A stretch of DNA of 64,000 bases from Bin55 sp963664665 (GTDB lineage Bacteria; Pseudomonadota; Gammaproteobacteria; Pseudomonadales; Azotimanducaceae): positions 620,001 to 684,000 of the forward strand of contig CAXXMH010000008.1 in NCBI GenBank assembly GCA_963664665.2, in the 5' to 3' direction. The notes below the pieces were generated by a model. It did not search any database and was not told the DNA's origin. It saw only the letters and a program-made list of their open reading frames with translations. This document shows, piece after piece, positions 49,152 through 58,694 of the stretch. The position numbers and the translations under genes were made by a program. Within the stretch, counting starts at the first letter, position 1; each line of letters begins with the position of its first letter.

Positions 49152-51800
49152 CTATTCAGCTAAAGGGTGATCGCGTAGTTGGAATTTCATGATGTCCCCA
49201 CGACCAGTATCTTCAATGAGCTGGAGCACACTGGTGTTGTTGCTGGCCCAAAGTGCTCGACCCTTCCAACCGCCTTCAGGGTCGTCGATTCGGCCGTCTA
49301 AGCCGCGTTGATAGAACCCGAGGGGGTACGGCACACGAATAGCCACAATTTGTCCGGTTTCCGGAATAAGTGCAAGTAGCGAATCTGAATTAGTGCCGTT
49401 CGCAATTGGTACGTTATGACCTAAACCGAAGACGTTGTCTTGGTCTACCCAAATGTAATAGTGAAAATCGGCGCTACCTCCAGTCTGCGCATTAGCGAAG
49501 TTTGGACCAGGGGTCGGATACAGGGTCCAGCCCTCAGGACAGTGGTGCCCGGTAGCTTCAGGCCCATTAAGGATTGCGCATTTGGACCTATCGAAGCTGG
49601 CGATGTGGCCACTGCCGCTGAGTGCAGTCCAGAGCAAACCGTTATCGTCGATATCGATGCCACGTGGACTAAATCCCCAGTCTTCTGGTGGAACGCCTGA
49701 CCCATCGTACGGTGGGTGATATTTTTCGGTTAGGCACGTTTCAGGATCTAGGCGAAGAATTTGGCCGGGCACCCGATTTGGATAAGGCTGAGTGAACCAA
49801 ACGGAACCGTCCAGAGGATTTGGAATGATTCCGTAGGCAAAGCCATATTGCTGTGCATCTTTCGTCGAATCGAGCGGTTCGAAGGGTCCGGTGTACTCGC
49901 CAAGTTCACCATCGCCGTTGTGATCGAGTACGACTGGGCACCAACCTTGGGAGTCTCGTGCGGCGTTGGGGTCTTCGTTTGCGCGAAGTTCGAGGTATTT
50001 CTCGGTATCTAGCCATCCAACGACGTAAAAGTCACCGCTTGTCCATAAACGATTGCCGTTACCTACCTCCTCAAACTGAAGATGGTGGGTCGCGTAACAC
50101 GTGTCGATCGACTGGGTCTCTTGATTGTTGAGGTCATAGAAAGCAAGTTGCCGACCGCTCTCACTGATGGGAAAGCGTTGTACGGATTCGTTCGGAGATT
50201 CAGGATCAAAACACCAATCCGGATTCGGGTCCTGTCGAACCGATGACGTAGTCCATAGGATCCCGAGCTCATCAAGCATCGGATTGTGGATGTTCCAAGC
50301 GTTCCCGTTCCGCGCCAGGTTGTCCATGAACAGATCCTGTGTTTGGTCGGAGGTTGGGTCGGTCGCAGGCATCTTCGCGTGTGATTGTGAAACGCCGAAG
50401 ACACGCCCGTATCTGTATCGCTCCAGATCAGGATGGCGTTTATCCGTCGAAATGTTGTCATGCACGAACACACCAGGGTCGACCCAAGTCCACTGACTGA
50501 TGACGATGTTCTGTTCGGGATATTGCGAAGGTCTCGGCGGCGTTGGCGGTACTTCGCCTGCGTTGATGCGGTCCGTCCAATCGGTAAATACGTCAAGCGA
50601 GCGTTGCCGACCCATGGCGTTCATCTGATTGTTCATCTGTTCCCCAAGTCGGAGTCGTGCATCCCAACCAGCGCGCGTACTCGCATAGTTTGAGTCTTCC
50701 GGGAAAACACGCGTGAATACATGCCCCATTTGATGGCAGAGCTGGCAGCGGTCTTTCACACCATCTACCCAATCGCCTTGGTATTCCATTTGATTCCCTA
50801 ATCCGTTCGAACCTGTTCCGGGGAATTCAGAAGGATCCGGTAGATCAAGCATCGACAACCAGTAGTTTGCAGGGAAAGACTGTGCCGCGGCCTGCGGGGT
50901 CGCCGCCGCGGATATTTCGAATTCGACCACGTGCTCGCTTCGAGTCCAGTACTTGTCAGAATCCTCAATGCCGTAGCCGCGCAACCAGACTTGATACGCG
51001 GCATCACTCGGGACATCAGGAATCACGAAGCGGCCATCGTCATTGGTAACCACGATTTTTCGAAAAGGCGTAGGCGTGTCAGTGGTTTCAGCGATCACCC
51101 AGAGACCACCTGGGTCACCGTCAATGACGTTCACTGTCCCATCTATATCGTCCGAAGGTGTCGTACTTGGTGCGATGATCCAATCGAAAGTCACGGGGTC
51201 GCTGATATTGCCAGCGGGATCGGTTGCCGTTGCACTGATCGAGTGCTCGCCTTGCACGATTCCTGGAAGAATCCAGGGATTCGTGCAACTTGCGGCTTCC
51301 ATGTCGTCGCGTTGACAATTGAAGGAAGTGTCCGGCTCCGTCGTGACAAAGTGAAAGATCGCGCGATTAGCCGGGGTTGTCGCGAGTGGTCGGCTCACGA
51401 TCTTCAGCGTAGGCGCCGTGAGATCTATGCGCCAGGTGACTTCGGCCCACGTTGCGTCGGTGTTTCCCGCAGCATCCGTGGCTCGTACGCGAAACGTGTG
51501 CTCGCCTTCGATGAGATCCGACTCCGTGTGTGGTGAGGTACACGCAGCGATGGCTTCTTCGTTGAGCTGGCACTCGAACGTTGATCCTGCTTCGTTGCTG
51601 GCGAACAGGAATTCGGACGTGGTTTGGTTTGTCGTTGAAGGTGGTACGCTCGTCAGACTTGTTGATGGAGCAACAGTATCGACTGTCGGGCCGGGAGGTG
51701 TGGGCGGCGGTGCAGAATCAGAGCCACTTCCACCGCAACCACCGACAAGGACAGCTAGTGCAAATGGCAGCAGGAGACGTCGAGCATCATGAGCGTTCAT
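49152..51800 (-). CDS. Large lipoprotein with Ig-like repeats and a haem-binding motif
   Basis: This 882-residue exported protein has a lipobox LVGGC (Cys22) after MNAHDARRLLLPFALAV. ATG 51800 is backed by GGAAGGT. A Pro/Gly linker leads to two Ig-like domains (FECQLNEEAIAACTSPH and FNCQRDDMEAASCTNPW). A carboxypeptidase-regulatory-like domain follows. One c-type haem motif, CQLCH, sits at 352-356. The rest has NHL-like beta-propeller sequence (GSVWFTQPYPNRVPGQILRL, NGLLWTALSGSGHIASFD). It may be an outer-membrane redox or lyase protein; no family name is certain. Confidence 0.8.
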   Translation of the reverse strand: MNAHDARRLLLPFALAVLVGGCGGSGSDSAPPPTPPGPTVDTVAPSTSLTSVPPSTTNQTTSEFLFASNEAGSTFECQLNEEAIAACTSPHTESDLIEGEHTFRVRATDAAGNTDATWAEVTWRIDLTAPTLKIVSRPLATTPANRAIFHFVTTEPDTSFNCQRDDMEAASCTNPWILPGIVQGEHSISATATDPAGNISDPVTFDWIIAPSTTPSDDIDGTVNVIDGDPGGLWVIAETTDTPTPFRKIVVTNDDGRFVIPDVPSDAAYQVWLRGYGIEDSDKYWTRSEHVVEFEISAAATPQAAAQSFPANYWLSMLDLPDPSEFPGTGSNGLGNQMEYQGDWVDGVKDRCQLCHQMGHVFTRVFPEDSNYASTRAGWDARLRLGEQMNNQMNAMGRQRSLDVFTDWTDRINAGEVPPTPPRPSQYPEQNIVISQWTWVDPGVFVHDNISTDKRHPDLERYRYGRVFGVSQSHAKMPATDPTSDQTQDLFMDNLARNGNAWNIHNPMLDELGILWTTSSVRQDPNPDWCFDPESPNESVQRFPISESGRQLAFYDLNNQETQSIDTCYATHHLQFEEVGNGNRLWTSGDFYVVGWLDTEKYLELRANEDPNAARDSQGWCPVVLDHNGDGELGEYTGPFEPLDSTKDAQQYGFAYGIIPNPLDGSVWFTQPYPNRVPGQILRLDPETCLTEKYHPPYDGSGVPPEDWGFSPRGIDIDDNGLLWTALSGSGHIASFDRSKCAILNGPEATGHHCPEGWTLYPTPGPNFANAQTGGSADFHYYIWVDQDNVFGLGHNVPIANGTNSDSLLALIPETGQIVAIRVPYPLGFYQRGLDGRIDDPEGGWKGRALWASNNTSVLQLIEDTGRGDIMKFQLRDHPLAE

Positions 51801-51877
51801 CAGATACCTTCCGTCTGATTTCGCACGTGGAGCAATTAAGTTACATGAATCGGCGCAGATTTTCAACTGCATCGCAA

Positions 51878-52864
51878 TCAGCTGTATGTTGCGGAAGGTT
51901 TCGACTCAAGGCGCAGTTTGACGTAGTTACTGAATCGGCGCGGCTCGAGGTTGCCTTCCTCAATCGCATCACGCACCGCGCAAGCGGGTTCCTTATCGTG
52001 TTGACAGTTCGCGAAACGACATTGGACAGCGAGATTTGAAACATCTTCAAAAACTGTTGCGACCGCATCCTCGCCGTCGACAATTCCTAGTTCTCTGACA
52101 CCGGGGTTATCGACCACGATCGCGCCAGATGGAAGTTGGATCAAGGTGCGTCTTACGGTTGTGTGGCGACCTTTCGCATCCTGATCACGTATGGTCTGAG
52201 TCGCTTGGCGTGCTTCTCCAATTAAAGTGTTAATAAGCGTGGATTTCCCGACGCCGGAGGAACCGAGCAAGGCAACCGTTTCTCCGTGACGCAGATGAGA
52301 AGCCAAGTGCGCGCATGAAGTGGCGTCTCGAGCATCCACTTCGTGTACGCTGGGTAGCGAAGGAATGTACTGGAGTCGAGACCGGAACGCGTCGAGATCG
52401 GAGCATTGGTCGATTTTGGTCAGTACGATGATGGCTTCGACACCGCTTTGCGCGGCAAGCACCAAACCGCGTTCGAGGCGAGATTCGTTGAAATTCTGAT
52501 TTAGCGAGACGACAAGGAAGATCTTTTCAAAGTTTGCGAGCATGGTTTGCGCACGATGATCTTGACCGCTCTGGCGGCGCTGCAATACGTTTTTGCGCTT
52601 GAGCAGCTTGGTGGGTTCATGGGTCGTCCTATCACACAGTAGCCAATCGCCCGTCGTCGGGCGCTCCTCTAACATGGGTGCGTCGCGAATCCGTACGGAT
52701 TGCTTTATGACGGCTGATTGCATCTCAAAGGACTGACGACTCATGGTGATGACTCGGGCTGGTTCGAGATTTCCACTGTTTGCAGGCACTTGATTAGCGA
52801 AAAAAGCCGACCAACCGAGGGAAACCAAGGCAGAGTCTTCTGTACCAGAAGTTCCGTCTGACAT
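51878..52864 (-). CDS. rsgA: Ribosome small-subunit-dependent GTPase A
   Basis: This GTPase of about 328 residues aids 30S maturation. It is circularly permuted: G4 LTKID comes before G1 LLGSSGVGKSTLINTLIG and G3 DNPGV. The zinc site is CRFANCQHDKEPAC. An OB fold lies N-terminal. ATG 52864 is preferred to the longer frame to 52960, whose extra 32 residues look non-coding and overlap the divergent gene start. Confidence 0.94.
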   Translation of the reverse strand: MSDGTSGTEDSALVSLGWSAFFANQVPANSGNLEPARVITMSRQSFEMQSAVIKQSVRIRDAPMLEERPTTGDWLLCDRTTHEPTKLLKRKNVLQRRQSGQDHRAQTMLANFEKIFLVVSLNQNFNESRLERGLVLAAQSGVEAIIVLTKIDQCSDLDAFRSRLQYIPSLPSVHEVDARDATSCAHLASHLRHGETVALLGSSGVGKSTLINTLIGEARQATQTIRDQDAKGRHTTVRRTLIQLPSGAIVVDNPGVRELGIVDGEDAVATVFEDVSNLAVQCRFANCQHDKEPACAVRDAIEEGNLEPRRFSNYVKLRLESKPSATYS

Positions 52865-52950
52865 GCTATCTCTGCGACTCGAATCGTGGCGGGTTAATGT
52901 CCGTGAATACCATAGGCGCCGAATTTGTTTTGAAAGAATAAGGAAATCGC

Positions 52951-54024
52951 ATGCCTGCAATTCCGAAAGGTGGTACCGTCGCGGTCACCGGTTCCGCTGG
53001 ATTCATTGGCAGTTGGGTCGTACGCCTACTACTTGACAAAGGCTACCGAGTCCGGGCTTGTGTCCGAGATGTCAATGACGACAACCGCTGCGCGTTTTTA
53101 CGCAACATGCCAGCATATGCCTCAGGTCGCTTGACGTTACATTCGGCCAATCTAGATGAGCCCGGCGTATTTGACGACATCTTCGCGGGTTGCCATGGAG
53201 TCGCGCATGTGTCTCATGTGAGTAATTACAGCGACCAAGATTACGTCAAGATGGTCTGCGATCACATGATTGAAAGTGTCAACAAGTCGCGCACCGTCGG
53301 CCGGGTCGTGGTCACTTCAAGTATCGCAGCCGTCATCTCGGAGATGGATCTGAATGAGATTGAGCGGCGCCCGGTGCTCTATGAAGATCGATACCCGGAT
53401 GAGTTGAATCCACGCCGCACGCAAGAACGTCAAGGCTACTCCATGGGTAAGGTTTTGGCACAACGGACCTTCTCCGATGCTGCAGAGGAAAATGGCGAAT
53501 GGGATGCCATTACGGTCTGCCCTGCGGATAACGTAGGACCGATTCAGTCCGCACACCAGAAGGACATGGGGCCATGGCAACACAACGTCGAGAGGATGCT
53601 CACGGGCGAATACTTCCAAAACGGCGTATACCGCCCTTGGATGACAGTGGATGTTCGTGATGATGCACTATGCCATATCGGCGTGCTTGAAAGCGTCTTC
53701 GTAAAGAACGGTGAACGCTACATCGCTTGGTCGACGGACACGCCGAAGGTTGAGGAAATCTGTGCCATGATCGACGAGATCTTGCCGGAACTCGGTCATG
53801 CGACGCCTGAAGTCACTGACAACCTTCCGGAACGTCTTCAAGCTCGCGAGGCTGAATTCCGAGGGATTTGGGCTAAAGCCGACCTACGTAATGACCGGAT
53901 TCGCGACCTAATTGGTATCGAGTTTCGGCCGTTTGAAGTGTCACTACGCGACTGCGTCGAATCGCTGTTGACGGTAGCAAAAGTCAAACCGGTTCTACGC
54001 GAAGGCTTTAGTCCCTACATTTAG
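52951..54024 (+). CDS. NAD(P)-dependent epimerase/dehydratase (extended SDR)
   Basis: This 357-residue protein has the nucleotide-binding VAVTGSAGFIGSWVVRLLLDKG and the catalytic YxxxK as GYSMGKVLA, with Ser in VVVTSSIAAV. It resembles dihydroflavonol-4-reductase/cinnamoyl-CoA reductase-type SDRs. The substrate is unknown. It may be co-expressed with the PhyH gene 68 bp downstream. Confidence 0.9.
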   Translation: MPAIPKGGTVAVTGSAGFIGSWVVRLLLDKGYRVRACVRDVNDDNRCAFLRNMPAYASGRLTLHSANLDEPGVFDDIFAGCHGVAHVSHVSNYSDQDYVKMVCDHMIESVNKSRTVGRVVVTSSIAAVISEMDLNEIERRPVLYEDRYPDELNPRRTQERQGYSMGKVLAQRTFSDAAEENGEWDAITVCPADNVGPIQSAHQKDMGPWQHNVERMLTGEYFQNGVYRPWMTVDVRDDALCHIGVLESVFVKNGERYIAWSTDTPKVEEICAMIDEILPELGHATPEVTDNLPERLQAREAEFRGIWAKADLRNDRIRDLIGIEFRPFEVSLRDCVESLLTVAKVKPVLREGFSPYI

Positions 54025-54057
54025 ACTTTCCCAAATTTGGTCCAAGAGATTCGGATA

Positions 54058-54086
54058 GCCGCCCTTTACCTCAAGTAACGGGCGGC
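54058..54086 (+). terminator. Hairpin between the SDR and PhyH genes
   Basis: GCCGCCC and GGGCGGC pair perfectly over 7 bp with a 15-nt loop. The stem ends only 6 nt before the ATG of the next gene, leaving no separate ribosome site. It could end the SDR transcript or mask the PhyH start. Confidence 0.45.
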
Positions 54087-54092
54087 CTTCGC

Positions 54093-54914
54093 ATGAGTGC
54101 GCATCTAAGCACAGAAGCGATCAATAGCTTTAACAAAAACGGCTTCTATTCGCCGATTGGTGTCTATAGTGAAGCGGAGACCGCAGAGCTAAGATGCCAG
54201 TTTGAGAGGGTCGAAACCCATTTCGGTCCTGAGCGAGCGAAACGCCACATCACGGATCTTCATTTGATCGCAGATTGGGCGTGGGATGTCGTCCATGATC
54301 CTCGTATCGTCGAGCCGATTTCGGACGTATTAGGACCGAACGTACTGCTTTGGTCGCTCAACTGGTTCATCAAAGAGCCGCTGGATCAGAAATTTGTGAG
54401 TTACCATCAGGACGCCACGTATTGGGGGCTTGAACCACATGACGTCGTGACCGCTTGGTTGGCTCTCTCAGATGCTTCATTGGCGACCGGACCGATGAAA
54501 TTCGTACCCGGCAGCCATTTGGAGGAGGTCCGTGATCACGAAGATACATTCGGGGACAACAACCTCTTGTCTCGCGGCCAGGTAATTGACGGGGACATCG
54601 ACGAGGACTCCGTTGTCCTTTCACCGCTTTGTGCTGGCGAAATGTCGTTACATCACGTGCGACTAATCCATGGTTCAACGCCCAACCAGACAACCGATCG
54701 ACGTATTGGCATGGTGCTGAGGTATTGTGCGACACACGTCAAGCAAACCAAGGTTCGTGATACAGCGGTTCTCGTATGTGGGAAGGACGAGTACGGTAAT
54801 TTCGACCTGCTGCCGAAGCCGGAGGAAGAGTTTGGCGAAATTGAGCTAGAACGCCAGCGCGATGCGCAACAGCGGATGCAGCGTGCGTTGCACTCGAAGG
54901 ACTACGAGAGTTAA
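54093..54914 (+). CDS. Phytanoyl-CoA dioxygenase (PhyH) family protein A
   Basis: This 273-residue Fe(II)/2-oxoglutarate oxygenase has the facial triad His-x-Asp in YHQDATYWG and the distal His in HHVRLIHGSTPN. Conserved core residues include ALSDASLATGPMKFVPGSH. Family members hydroxylate lipids, quorum signals or natural products; the substrate is unknown. It converges with a second PhyH gene. Confidence 0.9.
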   Translation: MSAHLSTEAINSFNKNGFYSPIGVYSEAETAELRCQFERVETHFGPERAKRHITDLHLIADWAWDVVHDPRIVEPISDVLGPNVLLWSLNWFIKEPLDQKFVSYHQDATYWGLEPHDVVTAWLALSDASLATGPMKFVPGSHLEEVRDHEDTFGDNNLLSRGQVIDGDIDEDSVVLSPLCAGEMSLHHVRLIHGSTPNQTTDRRIGMVLRYCATHVKQTKVRDTAVLVCGKDEYGNFDLLPKPEEEFGEIELERQRDAQQRMQRALHSKDYES

Positions 54915-54928
54915 CTCCCGAGTTAACT
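54909..54928. terminator. Inverted repeat at the end of PhyH gene A
   Basis: AGTTAACTC-CC-GAGTTAACT is a perfect 9-bp inverted repeat that includes the TAA stop of PhyH A. It stands 15 bp before the stop of the convergent PhyH B. No T run follows. Confidence 0.4.
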
Positions 54929-54942
54929 GAAGCACCTGACGC

Positions 54943-55701
54943 TCAACTATTACCGCGAGCGAGGGTTGCGCGTACTTCGGCGGCAAAGCGCTCACCGTTA
55001 TTTTCGCCGCTCAAATCCAAATTCTCCCAGTGTTTTTCGTGATTCGACGACATGTAATCTCGATTGACGAAGTGGATACCCGCGCCCACCCGACGCTGAT
55101 CACTCTGGTTGTTTCCGGTGGCGTGCGGGGTACCAAAACAGAAGAACACGACGCCGCCAGCTTCAAGTTCGCAATGTACGGCCCGTGATTCGTCGAGCTT
55201 CGTATGAATATGGTGATCGGATGCGGGATCTCGTGTGTGTGGCAACTTCTCGTGGAACGCGCCTGGAACGACTTTGAGCGTACCGTTTGCGACGCTGCCG
55301 TCGTGGATTGCGATCCACATCGCGGTTCCGCGCAAGGGATCGCCGAGCTTGAAATACGCGTTGTCGGTATGCCAGCTAGTTCCCATTCCCGAACGCGGCG
55401 GCTTGTAAAACGCCTGATCCAGGATTTTGATGACCGGGTGCCCAATCAAGTTCCCGACGGCATCGACGACCTTCGGCGCGTACGGCAGCGCTTTAAACAA
55501 CGGACTTCTAGGATGAAGCGGGATGAGCTGATAGTTTTGGCGATCCTTGGGATTAGTCGAGACGTCGCGGAACATGTCGTGGTCGATCCATCGAGCGACC
55601 TCAATCTGCATGGCCTCGACTTCATCTTCCGAGAAAAAGTTCGGAACCGTGGTGTAGCCTTCGGTGAGGAATTGGTCGACCTGCGCTTGTTGGAGTGACA
55701 T
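54943..55701 (-). CDS. Phytanoyl-CoA dioxygenase (PhyH) family protein B
   Basis: This 252-residue protein starts at ATG 55701 (MSLQQAQVDQFLTEGY). A start at TTG 55740 is also possible. It shows TSWHTDNAYF with the His-x-Asp pair, GTLKVVPGAFHEK and GTPHATGNNQSDQRRVG for the distal His and the 2-oxoglutarate Arg. Sequence similarity to PhyH A is low, so this is not a recent duplication. Confidence 0.9.
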   Translation of the reverse strand: MSLQQAQVDQFLTEGYTTVPNFFSEDEVEAMQIEVARWIDHDMFRDVSTNPKDRQNYQLIPLHPRSPLFKALPYAPKVVDAVGNLIGHPVIKILDQAFYKPPRSGMGTSWHTDNAYFKLGDPLRGTAMWIAIHDGSVANGTLKVVPGAFHEKLPHTRDPASDHHIHTKLDESRAVHCELEAGGVVFFCFGTPHATGNNQSDQRRVGAGIHFVNRDYMSSNHEKHWENLDLSGENNGERFAAEVRATLARGNS

Positions 55702-55892
55702 ATTGAGGGGTTCGAGGTGGGGTACTGATTCCGTGGGCAATTAAATCCAATTGCCAAATAGGTTCGAATTCAGGCGACAAGCAAGTCTAGGCTTGTCAAC
55801 CATACGTTGCATATCTACTTGAAAATACGAAAATTACCCCTATATCAAGGATGTGAGCGGAGAGAAATTCGCGAACATCCCACGTAGTCTCG

Positions 55893-56798
55893 TTGGAAAC
55901 GCCTAAATTGACGACATCGAATGCACTTGTAATGTCGAACTTGGTGCCGGGCGCCAATCTTCAACAGTACATCAATGCAGTCAATTCCTTCCCGGTACTC
56001 ACTGTTGAGCGTGAGCGGGAACTCGCACGTCGTCTGTTTGAGCATGACGATCTTGATGCCGCACGGGAGCTTGTGCTTTCACACTTACGGTTCGTCGTTC
56101 ATGTTTCACGTTCGTACGAGGGGTACGGTCTTCCCCAAGAAGACCTGATTCAGGAAGGCAACATCGGCTTAATGAAAGCCGTGGATCGTTTCGATCCGAA
56201 TCGAGGTGTCAGGCTCGTGACCTTTGCGGTGCACTGGATCAAGGCGGAAATGAACGAATACGTGCTACGCAATTGGCGGATTCTCAAGATCGCGACCAAC
56301 AAGGCGCAGCGAAAGCTGTTCTATAAACTGCGAGGCAAGAAGCAAGAACTTGGTCAACTCAACACCCTCACTGCTGCAGAAACCGAAATTGTCGCGAAAG
56401 ATCTCGGGGTAAAACCTGAGGAAGTGCGCGAGATGGAGGCGCGACTTGGTGGGCAGGATATCCCGTTTGAGACACCAGCCGAGGATGATTACTCGGCCGA
56501 CGATGGCGACGGACTAGCGCCTGAGAACGTACTCTATGCAGACGATGCAGATCCTGCTGACATTGCTGAAGATGAGCAGTGGTCCGCTTTGATGCACAAA
56601 AAGCTGCAGGCTGCGCTTGAGGCGCTTGACGAGCGGTCGCGAGAAATCGTCTACGGCCGATTTATCAGTGAAGAAACACGGACACTAGAAGATCTCGGTT
56701 CTGAGTTTGGCATCTCCGCAGAGCGTGTGCGTCAGCTTGAGCGCCGTGCGTTACTAGATATCAAGGAGTCCATTGGCGGCGAACTGACGCTTGTATAG
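55893..56798 (+). CDS. rpoH: RNA polymerase heat-shock sigma factor sigma-32
   Basis: This 301-residue sigma factor directs heat-shock transcription. Region 2 shows HLRFVVHVSRSYEGYGLPQ and LIQEGNIGLMKAVDRFDP. The RpoH box QRKLFYKLR is at 139-147. The region 4 helix-turn-helix is EFGISAERVRQLERRAL. An acidic insert (YADDADPADIAEDE) lies between regions 3 and 4. The start may be TTG 55893 or ATG 55932. The usual ftsY-ftsE-ftsX neighbours are missing. Confidence 0.95.
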   Translation: METPKLTTSNALVMSNLVPGANLQQYINAVNSFPVLTVERERELARRLFEHDDLDAARELVLSHLRFVVHVSRSYEGYGLPQEDLIQEGNIGLMKAVDRFDPNRGVRLVTFAVHWIKAEMNEYVLRNWRILKIATNKAQRKLFYKLRGKKQELGQLNTLTAAETEIVAKDLGVKPEEVREMEARLGGQDIPFETPAEDDYSADDGDGLAPENVLYADDADPADIAEDEQWSALMHKKLQAALEALDERSREIVYGRFISEETRTLEDLGSEFGISAERVRQLERRALLDIKESIGGELTLV

Positions 56799-56847
56799 AG
56801 CAACGCTTGCCCTTCGGACGTGACTACTCTGACCCATATCGGCCACG

Positions 56848-57513
56848 TTGGCATTAAATAACCCTGATTCCCACCCTAAGCGCCGCGTATACGTGCGCCG
56901 TCGCACACGCACGACGGTTGCCCAAGCTCGCGCTCTAGAACGACTCGACGAATATCTACTCTCGCCAGACGCAATCGACGAGGCGTTCGGACGTGATGCC
57001 CCGGTCCTGGTCGAAATTGGCTTTGGGAACGGGACGGCTCTAGCGGAATTCGCCTCACAGAATCCCGATTGGAATTGCATCGGTGTCGAGGTCTTTCGTC
57101 CAGGGATAGGCGCGTTAATCAACCAGTGTGAGAAGTTGGGTATCGAGAACGTACGCGTTGTCGAGGAGGAAGGTCATACCTATCTTGAATCTCTCGCCGA
57201 CAACACGGTCGATTTGCTATGGGTTCTGTTTCCAGATCCGTGGCCCAAGACGCGCCATCACAAACGTCGATTGGTGACGCGGGAATTTGGTGAAGTCGCA
57301 GCGCAAAAACTAAAGATGGGAGGCAGACTCACGATCGCCACTGACTGGCCGGATTACGCAGAAGGCATTCAGGATGTGCTTATCGAAGTGGACGAACTTA
57401 GAGGCGGGATCGTTGAAGGCGGTGCAAAGAGAGCCAGGACGAAGTACGAGAAGCGGGGTATCCGCTTAGGACATCCGGTGACGGATTTTGAGTATGTAAA
57501 GAGTGGCGAATAA
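56848..57513 (+). CDS. trmB: tRNA (guanine46-N7)-methyltransferase
   Basis: This 221-residue enzyme methylates G46 of tRNA using SAM. The SAM pocket is LVEIGFGNGTALAEFA. The family signatures are LLWVLFPDPWPKTRHHKRRL and the C-terminal TKYEKRG. It starts at TTG 56848, 49 bp after rpoH. Confidence 0.95.
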   Translation: MALNNPDSHPKRRVYVRRRTRTTVAQARALERLDEYLLSPDAIDEAFGRDAPVLVEIGFGNGTALAEFASQNPDWNCIGVEVFRPGIGALINQCEKLGIENVRVVEEEGHTYLESLADNTVDLLWVLFPDPWPKTRHHKRRLVTREFGEVAAQKLKMGGRLTIATDWPDYAEGIQDVLIEVDELRGGIVEGGAKRARTKYEKRGIRLGHPVTDFEYVKSGE

Positions 57514-57602
57514 CGGACTGCGTATAACAAGCGCCTAGACTTAGCGGTTGTTAATTCGCAACCGTTATATGGTTCTGCGCGAATAAAAACGAAGGGTTTG
57601 GT

Positions 57603-58637
57603 TTGGACGCTATTTCACAAAGTAATCGACTCGAGCTGGTAGGAGCGCCGGGTTCCCCGTACACCCGAAAGATGCTCGCTTGGTTGCGTTTTAAGCACAT
57701 TCCCTACGCAATCGACTGGTCGAATCGCAAGATTAACAAGGGCTACCCAGCACCCAAGGTAAGCCTGATCCCAACGTTCTACTTACCAGACGATAGTGGC
57801 GAAATCGAAGCGGTGGTGGACTCAACACCGATCATCAAACGATTGGATCTTGAGTTCCCCGCGCGCTCAACGACGCCACCCCATCCGATTCTTCAGTTCC
57901 TCAGTGATCTGATTGAGGACTATGCGGACGAATGGTTAACAAAGATCATGTTCCACTATCGCTGGGCATTCGAAGAAGATGCTGCCAATGCCGGATCTCT
58001 GCTGCCGTTCTTTCGGAATATCCAAATCGATGACAATCAAGCAGCGGAACTCGCAGGCGCCTTTACTGCGCGACAGATCGATCGGTTATATGTTGTAGGT
58101 TCGAACGAAGTAACGCGACCCATCATCGAGGCGAGCTATCTGCGCGTCATTGACATATTGGATAAGTTAATTCAGCGAAATGAGTTTGTCTTGGGTTCAC
58201 GTCCGTGTCCTGCTGACTTCGGGATTTTCGGTCAGTTCACGCAGCTGTCACAGATTGAACCGACTTCGCTAGCCGTCTTGGCTCAGCGTTCACAGCGTGT
58301 GCGAGCTTGGGTGATGAGAGTCGAAGATCTTTGTGGTCTTGAAGTCGAGGACGAGGATTGGTTTGAGCCACCGAAAGCCGCTTCAGAGTTGCGCGACTTA
58401 CTCTCGGAGATCGGGCGAACCTACGTTCCAGTCATGCTGGCCAATAGCAAAGCTATTAATGCTGGTGAAACGAGCTTTGAAGTGGAAGTCGACGGCCAAC
58501 GTTGGGCGCAACCGGCCTTTCCCTATCAAGCCAGGAGTCTTCAATGGGTACGGGAAGCCTATTTCGCGCTTGATCCGGAAGATCGCATTACCGTGACCGA
58601 TTACATCACTGGTACTGGGTGCGAGGATCTGATCTAA
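57603..58637 (+). CDS. Glutathione S-transferase-like protein with C-terminal extension
   Basis: This 344-residue protein has an N-terminal thioredoxin/GST-like fold with GAPGSPYTRKMLAWLR (Ser/Tyr in place of Cys) and IPTFYLPDD. An all-helical GST C-terminal domain follows, then a tail of about 90 residues (from about 255) beyond the usual GST length. The tail has TSFEVEVDGQRWAQPAFPYQ. Glutathione use is not assured. The start is TTG 57603. Confidence 0.75.
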   Translation: MDAISQSNRLELVGAPGSPYTRKMLAWLRFKHIPYAIDWSNRKINKGYPAPKVSLIPTFYLPDDSGEIEAVVDSTPIIKRLDLEFPARSTTPPHPILQFLSDLIEDYADEWLTKIMFHYRWAFEEDAANAGSLLPFFRNIQIDDNQAAELAGAFTARQIDRLYVVGSNEVTRPIIEASYLRVIDILDKLIQRNEFVLGSRPCPADFGIFGQFTQLSQIEPTSLAVLAQRSQRVRAWVMRVEDLCGLEVEDEDWFEPPKAASELRDLLSEIGRTYVPVMLANSKAINAGETSFEVEVDGQRWAQPAFPYQARSLQWVREAYFALDPEDRITVTDYITGTGCEDLI

Positions 58638-58694
58638 TCAGCGAACGAGTCACTAATAATTAATCAGTAGCCGATACACCGCTCGCACTCGCAT

